DNA of 6,799 nucleotides, taken from the NCBI GenBank assembly GCA_947503585.1, contig CANNEJ010000079.1, positions 1 to 6,799 of the forward strand. Direction: 5' to 3'. Source of the stretch: Anaerolineales bacterium. GTDB lineage: Bacteria; Chloroflexota; Anaerolineae; Anaerolineales; UBA11657. Below are positions 1 to 5,506 of the stretch, piece by piece. The notes beneath the pieces are model-generated. The model worked only from the letters and a program-made list of their open reading frames with translations, made no database searches and was not told the DNA's origin. Each line of letters starts with the position of its first letter. Positions within the stretch are counted from its first letter, which is position 1. The translations under genes were made by a program, and so were the position numbers.

Positions 1-193
1 CAGCTAGCGCATTGATGAGCGTGGCCTTGCCGGCGCCGGGTGCACCTGTGATGCCCACCAAATGCGCGCGGCCGGTGGCGCTATAAAGCGCGGCTAATAT
101 TGCGCGCGCCTCCGGAGCTGCGCGCTCCACCAGCGTTAGCACGCGCGCCAGCGCGCGCCGGTCTCCAGCCAGCACGTCGTCCGCAAGTGTCAT
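1..193 (-). CDS. meaB: MeaB/ArgK-family G-protein chaperone of acyl-CoA mutase, N-terminal 64 residues only (gene runs off the window)
   Basis: The visible reading frame begins ATG at 193 and is open to the window edge. MeaB/ArgK proteins are P-loop GTPases that gate cofactor loading and protect adenosylcobalamin-dependent methylmalonyl-CoA mutase in the cytosol. Residues 6-24 (DVLAGDRRALARVLTLVER) match the helical N-terminal segment typical of the family, and residues 46-60 (VGITGAPGAGKATLI) are its Walker A loop. The start is supported by an in-frame TAA 15-17 bases upstream on the - strand and by a GGA-containing weak ribosome binding site about 6 bases before ATG. The gene lies 91 bases downstream of the mutase B12 subunit on the same strand, the usual partner arrangement. 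Odd point: the residue after the P-loop lysine (57) is Ala, where the family has Ser or Thr that holds the Mg2+ ion. About 80% of the protein is missing, so G4/base-specificity motifs cannot be checked. Confidence 0.88.
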   Translation of the reverse strand, partial: MTLADDVLAGDRRALARVLTLVERAAPEARAILAALYSATGRAHLVGITGAPGAGKATLINALA

Positions 194-250
194 AAGTTTC
201 CGGGATTATTTGCGCGGGAGCTGGTGCCACCCAGTAACTGCGCCGCCGCT

Positions 251-265
251 TGCGGGCAGCCCGCG
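251..265 (-). other. Small GC-rich hairpin between mcmA2 and meaB
   Basis: The 91 bases between the two - strand genes contain an inverted repeat GCGGG-CAG-CCCGC (252-264), extendable by one T-G wobble pair. No T tract follows on either strand, so it does not look like an intrinsic terminator. It could be an mRNA processing or stability element between two co-transcribed genes, or simply chance in GC-rich DNA. Nothing else recognisable lies in 194-284 apart from the weak ribosome binding site of meaB. Confidence 0.25.
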
Positions 266-284
266 CTGTCCGCCGACTCCAAGC

Positions 285-698
285 TCAGCTGACTGGTGGC
301 CGGGCAGCCGCCACGCTTTGCATCACGCGGATAATTTCGCCGGTGCTGGTGCCCGGGCCAAACACTGCGCTTACGCCTTGAGCCCGCAGTGCGGCGGCAT
401 CGTCTTCCGGAATTATGCCGCCCACAAACACCGGCACATCGCCCAGCCCGCGCGCTTGCAGTGCCTGCAGCACCGCGGGCACGAGCACATTGTGCGCACC
501 CGAAAGCACCGAGAGACCCACAGCATCCACATCCTCCTGCAGCGCCGCTTCCACAATCATGTCCGGCGTTTGGCGCAGGCCGGTGTAGATGACTTCCATT
601 CCTGCGTCACGCAAGGCGCGCGCAATTACTTTTGCGCCGCGGTCGTGGCCGTCGAGGCCCGGCTTGGCAATTAGCACCCGAAGTTGGCTGCGCGACAT
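285..698 (-). CDS. mcmA2: Free-standing cobalamin-binding subunit of an acyl-CoA mutase (methylmalonyl-CoA mutase small/C-terminal subunit type)
   Basis: This 137-residue protein is a single B12-binding Rossmann-like domain. It carries DGHDRG at residues 16-21, the DxHxxG signature whose His18 is the lower axial ligand to cobalt (base-off/His-on binding). It is followed by GLSVLSGAH (61-69) and GGIIP (93-97), which line the nucleotide tail pocket, and a C-terminal FGPGTSTG (113-120). Length and motif order match split mutases in which the ~550-residue catalytic subunit is encoded separately; that large subunit is not in this window. I chose the ATG at 698 because it puts the conserved VLIAKPGLDGHDRG near residue 8, as in the family. 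The frame stays open to ATG 743 and TTG 791, but the added residues do not resemble the family. meaB follows on the same strand. The family also includes isobutyryl- and 2-hydroxyisobutyryl-CoA mutase small subunits, so the exact substrate is inferred, not shown. Confidence 0.9.
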   Translation of the reverse strand: MSRSQLRVLIAKPGLDGHDRGAKVIARALRDAGMEVIYTGLRQTPDMIVEAALQEDVDAVGLSVLSGAHNVLVPAVLQALQARGLGDVPVFVGGIIPEDDAAALRAQGVSAVFGPGTSTGEIIRVMQSVAAARPPVS

Positions 699-701
699 GT
701 G

Positions 702-716
702 ACTTGCGCAAGTATA
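702..716 (-). promoter_or_regulatory. Candidate -10 box of mcmA2 overlapped by a perfect 12-bp palindrome
   Basis: On the - strand the hexamer TATACT (716 to 711) matches the sigma70 -10 consensus at five of six positions. No convincing -35 box lies 16-18 bases upstream. A transcript starting the usual 6-8 bases downstream would begin about 5 bases before the ATG at 698, giving an essentially leaderless mRNA, and no Shine-Dalgarno sequence is present. A perfect palindrome ACTTGCGCAAGT (702-713) covers the end of the -10 box and the presumed start site, which is where a dimeric repressor could bind. The palindrome is seen directly. The promoter and operator roles are inferred. Confidence 0.4.
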
Positions 717-762
717 GCGCACACAATTTTCGAACAGTTTCATCCGGTCGCAGTTCGTTTTC

Positions 763-791
763 TTGACCCGCCTCCCACTGAGTGGTAACAT
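763..791 (+). promoter_or_regulatory. Sigma70-type promoter of the hrcA-grpE-dnaK-dnaJ-prmA operon
   Basis: TTGACC (763-768) matches the -35 consensus at five of six positions. It is separated by exactly 17 bases from TAACAT (786-791), a four-of-six -10 box preceded by TGG (783-785), an extended -10 feature. Transcription would start near 797-799, just upstream of the CIRCE operator. This is the standard arrangement for HrcA-controlled promoters: housekeeping sigma factor, with repression by an operator at the start of the transcript. The promoter lies back to back with the leftward mcmA2 promoter without overlapping it. Confidence 0.7.
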
Positions 792-804
792 CTTTGGGCA
801 ATAG

Positions 805-831
805 TTGGCACTCCCCGCTGTAGAGTGCCAG
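805..831 (+). promoter_or_regulatory. CIRCE operator (HrcA binding site)
   Basis: The inverted repeat TTGGCACTC (805-813), a 9-base spacer, and GAGTGCCAG (823-831) has the CIRCE architecture (consensus TTAGCACTC-N9-GAGTGCTAA). Eight base pairs in each arm are perfectly complementary (806-813 with 823-830). The third position of the left arm is G instead of A, and the matching position of the right arm is C instead of T, so the symmetry is kept. The site lies about 7 bases after the predicted transcription start and 16 bases before the hrcA ATG, so HrcA would repress its own gene and the whole operon. Five T residues (832-836) follow the right arm directly. I see no second CIRCE in front of dnaK or elsewhere in the window. 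Confidence 0.92.
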
Positions 832-847
832 TTTTTAGCGCTGATTT

Positions 848-1885
848 ATGAGTGCCACGCTTTCTGCCCGCCAAGAGTTAATTCTCAGCCTGATTGTGCG
901 CGAGTACATGCAGCTGCCCCGCTCCAGCGGCATAAGCTCCAAAGCACTGGTGGAAAAATATGACTTGAGCCTGAGCCCGGCTACGGTGCGCAGCGAAATG
1001 GTGGCGCTTGGTGACGCCGGCCTGCTCTACCAACCGCACACTTCTGCCGGGCGGGTGCCAAGCGACGGCGGTTACCGCTATTTTGTCCAGCGCCTTGTGC
1101 AGGATGACACGCTGCCGGCCCCCGAGCAACGACTCATCAGCCACCAGTTTCATCAGGCGCGGGCCGATGTCGGGCAATGGAGCCGGCTGGCAGCTTCCGT
1201 TCTGGCACGCCACACACAAGCCGCGGCGCTCGTCACTGCGCTGCACAGTGGCCACGCGCGCTTCAAACATCTGGAGCTGATTGCAACCCGCGAACGGCAG
1301 GTATTGATGGTGCTGGTACTTCAAAGCGGCCAGGTACACCAGCAAATTGTGAGCTTTGACCGCGAGCTGGCGCAAACAGAACTGTCCGCAGTCGCCACAA
1401 AAGTGACGCAAGCCTGCCACGGCATGGTGGCGCAAGACATTGAATCCGCCCCTTGGGAAATGTCTGATGTTCAAATTCAAGTGCTGCAACTGGTGGTTGG
1501 TGTGATGCGCAGTGATGATGCCTTTGCGTCCGGCGAAATTTATCTGGACGGTTTCCAAAATCTGCTGGCTGACAACGATCCGGCCCAGTCCGCGCCGGTG
1601 CGCAACGCCATGCAGGTACTCGAACAGCGTGACTTCCTCGAAGACTTTTTGGCCCAGGCGCTTGGCCCGCAAGTGGGCGGGGTGCAAGTGGTGATTGCCG
1701 GCGAGGGTAAGTGGGAAGAACTGCGCGCCTGCTCCATGGTGCTGGCGCGCTACGGCGCGGATGATGTGGCCACCGGCACAGTTGGTGTTTTCGGGCCCAC
1801 GCACATGGCCTACGATCGCGCGATTGGCACGGTGCGTTTTGTGGCCGAACTAATGACCAATCTGGTGGTGGAAAACTATGCTTGA
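848..1885 (+). CDS. hrcA: Heat-inducible transcription repressor HrcA
   Basis: HrcA is a dimeric repressor that binds CIRCE and loses activity when misfolded proteins titrate the GroE chaperonin. The 345-residue length is normal. Residues 1-80 form the winged-helix DNA-binding domain, with SKALVEKYDLSLSPATVRSEM (31-51) as the helix-turn-helix and QPHTSAGRVPSDGGYRYFV (62-80) as the highly conserved wing. YLDGFQNLL (232-240) and the C-terminal stretch from GVQVVIAGEG (278) through VGVFGPTHMAYDRAIGTVR (312-330) match the dimerisation and inserted domains; the family usually has GPTRM where this has GPTHM. The start places the helix SARQELILSLIV where other HrcA proteins begin. No Shine-Dalgarno sequence is visible before the ATG. 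It is first in the operon and directly behind its own operator, so it is autoregulated. The 3' end overlaps the frame of grpE. Confidence 0.96.
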   Translation: MSATLSARQELILSLIVREYMQLPRSSGISSKALVEKYDLSLSPATVRSEMVALGDAGLLYQPHTSAGRVPSDGGYRYFVQRLVQDDTLPAPEQRLISHQFHQARADVGQWSRLAASVLARHTQAAALVTALHSGHARFKHLELIATRERQVLMVLVLQSGQVHQQIVSFDRELAQTELSAVATKVTQACHGMVAQDIESAPWEMSDVQIQVLQLVVGVMRSDDAFASGEIYLDGFQNLLADNDPAQSAPVRNAMQVLEQRDFLEDFLAQALGPQVGGVQVVIAGEGKWEELRACSMVLARYGADDVATGTVGVFGPTHMAYDRAIGTVRFVAELMTNLVVENYA

Positions 1886-2438
1886 CGGAGAACAGTCTGT
1901 GAGCGATTCAAATGTTGAGGCGGCTGCCGGCACGGAAGCACCGCCGGTGGCCGAAGAAACACAAGCCGCAGCCGAGCCCACCCTCGAAGAGCAGCTCGCT
2001 GTTGCCAAAGCGCAGGCTGCAGAAAACTTTGACGGCAAAATGCGGGCGCTGGCAGAGTTCCAGAATTACAAGCGCCGCATGGAACGCGAGCTGCAGCAGG
2101 CGCGCCAATATGCAGCCGGCAGCGCGCTTAGCCGCGTCATTCCAGTACTGGATGACCTCGACCTGGCGCTTGGCTCGCTAAACGGCAAGAGCGACAGCAG
2201 CGCGTGGCAGGCGGGCGTCAGCCTGGTGCAGCGCAAGTTTCGCGCTGCCATCGAGGCGGAAGACATCAAGCTAGTAGGCGCCGAACCCGGCCAGCTGTTT
2301 GATCCGGCCGTGCACGAAGCCATTGTGCAGGAAGACAGCAAAGAATTTGCGGCGGGCACAATCATTGCAGTTGTGCGCCATGGCTACCAGCTTGGCGAGC
2401 GCATATTGCGGCCGGCGCAGGTGCGCGTGGCCAAGTAG
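1878..2438 (+). CDS. grpE: Nucleotide exchange factor GrpE (Hsp70 cofactor)
   Basis: GrpE opens the DnaK nucleotide cleft to release ADP and so resets the chaperone cycle; it acts as a cytosolic dimer. The 186-residue frame has a low-complexity acidic, Ala/Pro/Glu-rich N-terminus (1-38), a long coiled-coil helix (about 38-80) with RALAEFQNYKRRMERE (56-71), then VIPVLDDLDLAL (87-98), and the C-terminal beta domain with FDPAVHEAI (141-149) and GYQLGERILRPAQVRVAK (169-186). All are family signatures. The ATG at 1878 overlaps the hrcA stop by eight bases (ATGCTTGA). The GTG at 1899 is an equally good or better start, because GGAG (1887-1890) lies eight bases before it; using it would shorten the protein by seven residues in the unconserved N-terminus. 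dnaK follows after 24 bases. Confidence 0.96.
   Translation: MLDGEQSVSDSNVEAAAGTEAPPVAEETQAAAEPTLEEQLAVAKAQAAENFDGKMRALAEFQNYKRRMERELQQARQYAAGSALSRVIPVLDDLDLALGSLNGKSDSSAWQAGVSLVQRKFRAAIEAEDIKLVGAEPGQLFDPAVHEAIVQEDSKEFAAGTIIAVVRHGYQLGERILRPAQVRVAK
1887..1901 (+). promoter_or_regulatory. Shine-Dalgarno motif that may set the grpE start at GTG 1899
   Basis: GGAG (1887-1890) is followed after eight bases by an in-frame GTG (1899-1901). This is optimal spacing and the clearest ribosome binding site near the grpE start. It lies inside the frame opened by the ATG at 1878, so the two starts compete. The ATG has only a GGTGG-rich stretch upstream (1864-1872). Which is used cannot be settled from conservation because GrpE N-termini vary. 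Confidence 0.45.
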
Positions 2439-2462
2439 CGCACCCCTAAAGGATTCACAATC

Positions 2463-4346
2463 ATGGCAAAAATAATCGGCATTGACCTTGGCACAACCAA
2501 CTCTGTTGTGGCAGTTATGGAAGGCGGCGAGCCCACCGTTATTGCCAGTGCCGAAGGTACGCGCCTGGTGCCATCAGTTGTGGCGGTCAACACCAAATCC
2601 AACGAGCGCCTGATCGGTCAGGTGGCACGCCGCCAGGCAATCACAAACCCGGCCAACACCGTCTATTCCATCAAGCGCTTTATGGGCCGCAAGTTTTCCG
2701 ACCCACTGGTGGAACAGGCGCTCAAGAGCGTGGCCTATGAAGCCAGTGCCGCACCCAACAACGACGTGCGCGTGCGCCTCGGCGGCAAGGATTACTCGCC
2801 GCAGGAAATCTCCGCGATGATCTTGAGCAAACTGAAGGCTGACGCCGAGGCATATCTGGGTCAGGCAGTTACCCAGGCGGTAATTACAGTGCCGGCGTAT
2901 TTCAACGACGGACAGCGCCAGGCCACCAAAGATGCCGGCCGGATTGCCGGGCTTGAAGTGCTGCGCATCATCAACGAGCCAACTGCTTCCGCGCTGGCTT
3001 ACGGCCTCGACCGCAAATCGGACCAGACCATTGCGGTCTTCGATCTCGGCGGCGGCACCTTTGATATTTCGATATTAGATGTGGGCGAAGGCCTGTTTCA
3101 AGTGCGCGCCACAAACGGCGACACTTACCTGGGCGGCGACGATTTTGACCAGCGCATCATCGACTGGCTGGTTGGCGAGTTCAGCAACGATCACGGCATC
3201 AACCTGCGCGAAGACCGGCAGGCACTGCAGCGCTTGAAAGAAGCCAGCGAAAAAGCCAAGATCGAGTTGAGCACCGTGATGCAAACCGAGATCAACCTGC
3301 CGTTTATCACCGCCGATGCTAACGGACCCAAACATCTGGCGAGCACGCTTACGCGCAGCAAACTGGAACAGCTGACCGCCGATTTGGTGGAGCGCTCGAT
3401 GGCACCGGTGCGCCGCGCGCTTGAAGATGCGGGCGTGAAGCCCACGGGAATTCACGAAGTAGTGCTGGTGGGCGGCATGACACGCATGCCCGCCGTGCAG
3501 GAGGCAGTGCGCAAATTTTTCGGGCGCGAGCCGCACAAAGGCGTCAACCCGGACGAGGTTGTCGCCATCGGCGCCGCCATCCAGGCCGGCGTGCTGGGCG
3601 GTGATGTGAAAGATGTGCTGCTGCTGGATGTAACACCACTGACGCTAAGCATCGAGACGCTGGGGGGGGTAGCCACCGCGCTCATCGAGCGCAACACCAC
3701 CATCCCCACGCAAAAGAGCCAGCGCTTCTCCACTGCTTCGGACATGCAGCGCTCGGTGGAAATAAATGTGGTGCAGGGCGAGCGCCCAATGGCGACCGAC
3801 AACAAAAGCCTCGGCAAGTTCATCCTTGATGGCATACCTCCCGCACCGCGCGGCGTGCCGCAAGTGGAAGTAACCTTTGATATTGACGCCGACGGCATCC
3901 TCAATGTGTCTGCGCAAGACAAAGCCACTGGCAACCGGCAGCAGGTCACCATTCAGGCATCCTCCGGCCTGACGGATATTGAGATTGAGCAGCTGGTACA
4001 GGACGCCGACAAATATGCGGTCGAAGATCGCAAGCGCAAAGCGCTGGTGGAGGCTTGCAACGCCGCCGACAATGCCGTGTACGCTGCGGACAAAGCTTTG
4101 CGAGAGCTGGGGGACAAGCTCGACCCGCAGACGCGCCAGGAGCTGGAAACGCAAATGACTGCAGCGCGTGCTGCGCTGACCAGCTCTGATGTGGAAACGC
4201 TGCGCAGCACAACCAGTGCGCTGCATGCAGCCGTGCAGCGCCTGGGCGCAGTCGCCTACCAGGCAGCCGGCAGCGCGCCGGCCGGCCCGGCAGCTGCCAA
4301 CACGGCGGATGGCGACGTGATTGACGGCGATTATCGCGAAGCCTAA
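2463..4346 (+). CDS. dnaK: Chaperone protein DnaK (Hsp70)
   Basis: This is a full-length 627-residue ATP-driven cytosolic Hsp70 that binds exposed hydrophobic segments. All three Hsp70 signatures are present: IDLGTTNS (7-14, phosphate 1), VFDLGGGTFD (192-201, phosphate 2) and VLVGGMTRMPAVQ (334-346, adenosine region). The nucleotide-binding domain ends near 380. The interdomain linker DVLLLDVTPL (383-392) leads into the substrate-binding beta domain (about 392-500), which includes ETLGGVATALIERNTTIP (398-415), and then the helical lid (about 505-600). The tail from about 602 is Ala/Gly/Pro-rich and ends DVIDGDYREA, a common acidic bacterial DnaK ending. AAAGGA (2448-2453) nine bases before the ATG is a good ribosome binding site. 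The Gly401-Gly402 codons lie in a run of eight G (3662-3669), but the frame is intact across it. It works with GrpE and DnaJ encoded on either side. Confidence 0.98.
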   Translation: MAKIIGIDLGTTNSVVAVMEGGEPTVIASAEGTRLVPSVVAVNTKSNERLIGQVARRQAITNPANTVYSIKRFMGRKFSDPLVEQALKSVAYEASAAPNNDVRVRLGGKDYSPQEISAMILSKLKADAEAYLGQAVTQAVITVPAYFNDGQRQATKDAGRIAGLEVLRIINEPTASALAYGLDRKSDQTIAVFDLGGGTFDISILDVGEGLFQVRATNGDTYLGGDDFDQRIIDWLVGEFSNDHGINLREDRQALQRLKEASEKAKIELSTVMQTEINLPFITADANGPKHLASTLTRSKLEQLTADLVERSMAPVRRALEDAGVKPTGIHEVVLVGGMTRMPAVQEAVRKFFGREPHKGVNPDEVVAIGAAIQAGVLGGDVKDVLLLDVTPLTLSIETLGGVATALIERNTTIPTQKSQRFSTASDMQRSVEINVVQGERPMATDNKSLGKFILDGIPPAPRGVPQVEVTFDIDADGILNVSAQDKATGNRQQVTIQASSGLTDIEIEQLVQDADKYAVEDRKRKALVEACNAADNAVYAADKALRELGDKLDPQTRQELETQMTAARAALTSSDVETLRSTTSALHAAVQRLGAVAYQAAGSAPAGPAAANTADGDVIDGDYREA

Positions 4347-4378
4347 CGCACTGCCAGCTTACATTCACTCGAAACCGA

Positions 4379-5506
4379 ATGGCTGACAAGCGGGACTACT
4401 ATGATGCGCTGGGCGTGGTGCGGGACGCCAACGCGGACCAGCTGAAGGCTGCCTACCGCAAGCTTGCCAAGCAGCTTCATCCGGATGTGAACAAGGCGCC
4501 CGCCGCTGAAGCACAGTTCAAAGAAATTAATGAGGCCTACAGCGTGCTGTCTGACGGCAACAAACGCGCGGCCTATGACCGCTTTGGGCATGCCGGTGTT
4601 GCCAATATGGGTGGCGGGGATGGCAACGGCGGGTCGCCGTTTGAGGATCTGTTTGAGCAGTTCTTCGGCGGCACCACGCGCCGCAACGCCAGTGGCCGCG
4701 TGGTACGGCGTGGCGCCGACCTGCGCTATGACATGAGCATCAGCTTTGAAGATGCCGTGCACGGCGTGGTGCGCGAGATTGAAATTGCGCGCGCAGAAAC
4801 CTGCGGCCGCTGCAGCGGCAATGGCGCCGAGCCGGGCACCACGCCGGTCAAATGCGCTGCATGCAAAGGCACCGGCGAAGTGCGGCAGGTGCGCCAGACA
4901 TTTCTCGGCTCGATGGTGAATGTAGCTGCCTGTGGTGACTGCCGCGGCACCGGCCAGCGCATCGCTTCGCCCTGCCAGGATTGCCGCGGCGCAGGGCAGG
5001 TAGAGGGGCGCCGCAAGTTGTCTGTAAATGTTCCGGCGGGCGTGGACAATGAAACACAAATCCGCCTTTCCGGTGAAGGCGGGCCGGGCGAGAACGGCGG
5101 CTCCACCGGCAATTTGTATGTGGTGCTGAGCGTTGCGGAGCATCGCTACTTCCGGCGCCACGAAGATGACATCGTGCTGGAGCTTGAGATCAACCTGGCG
5201 CAGGCTGCGCTGGGCGAGGAAATCACTGTCCCCACCATTGACGGCGACCGGCCGCTAACGGTACCAGCCGGCACGCAACCGGGAGCCGCAGTGCGCATGC
5301 GCGGGCTCGGTGCGCCGCGCATCAAACGCGGCGGGCGCGGCGACCAGATTGTGATCTTCAAGGTGGATATTCCGGCCAGTCTTAATAGCGAGCAGCGCAA
5401 ACTGCTAAAGCAGCTTGGCGCCACTTTTAAGAACGGCGCGCGTCCGCACGAACCGGGGCGCGAGCCCGGCTTCTTCGAGAGCATCCGCGAGACCCTCGGC
5501 CTGTAG
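4379..5506 (+). CDS. dnaJ: Chaperone protein DnaJ (type I Hsp40)
   Basis: DnaJ delivers unfolded clients to DnaK and stimulates its ATPase. Residues 5-72 form the J domain, with the essential HPD triad at 34-36. A short Gly/Phe-rich segment (about 73-98) contains FEDLFEQFFGG. The zinc-binding domain has four CxxCxGxG repeats starting at Cys142, Cys159, Cys185 and Cys199, so all eight zinc-ligating cysteines are present. The C-terminal client-binding domains run from about 211 to 355, including GDQIVIFKVDIP (321-332). The total of 375 residues is normal for a type I protein. The gene follows dnaK after 32 bases. No clear Shine-Dalgarno sequence precedes the ATG, so its translation may be weaker than that of dnaK, in line with DnaJ being needed in lower amounts. 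The stop TAG shares its last base with the GTG start of prmA. Confidence 0.97.
   Translation: MADKRDYYDALGVVRDANADQLKAAYRKLAKQLHPDVNKAPAAEAQFKEINEAYSVLSDGNKRAAYDRFGHAGVANMGGGDGNGGSPFEDLFEQFFGGTTRRNASGRVVRRGADLRYDMSISFEDAVHGVVREIEIARAETCGRCSGNGAEPGTTPVKCAACKGTGEVRQVRQTFLGSMVNVAACGDCRGTGQRIASPCQDCRGAGQVEGRRKLSVNVPAGVDNETQIRLSGEGGPGENGGSTGNLYVVLSVAEHRYFRRHEDDIVLELEINLAQAALGEEITVPTIDGDRPLTVPAGTQPGAAVRMRGLGAPRIKRGGRGDQIVIFKVDIPASLNSEQRKLLKQLGATFKNGARPHEPGREPGFFESIRETLGL

Noticed and set aside
121..160. Alternating GCGC-rich stretch near the left end, considered as a repeat or Z-DNA-like element
   Set aside because: It is explained by Ala/Arg codons in the meaB N-terminus and shows no regular repeat unit.
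210..674. + strand open frame of 154 codons opposite mcmA2
   Set aside because: It is antisense to the well-supported B12-binding subunit; its translation is His/Arg/Ala-rich without any recognisable motif.
698..791. N-terminal extension of mcmA2 to ATG 743 or TTG 791
   Set aside because: The extra residues do not resemble the family, and the extension would run through the divergent promoter region up to the hrcA -10 box.
878..1804. Long open frame on the - strand opposite hrcA (308 codons)
   Set aside because: It lies entirely within hrcA, shows no recognisable domain and has His/Gln/Arg-rich composition typical of the antisense of GC-rich coding DNA.
4343..5161. Long - strand open frame (272 codons) opposite the dnaJ start
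   Set aside because: It is antisense to well-conserved dnaJ, with no family resemblance and no promoter or ribosome binding site of its own.
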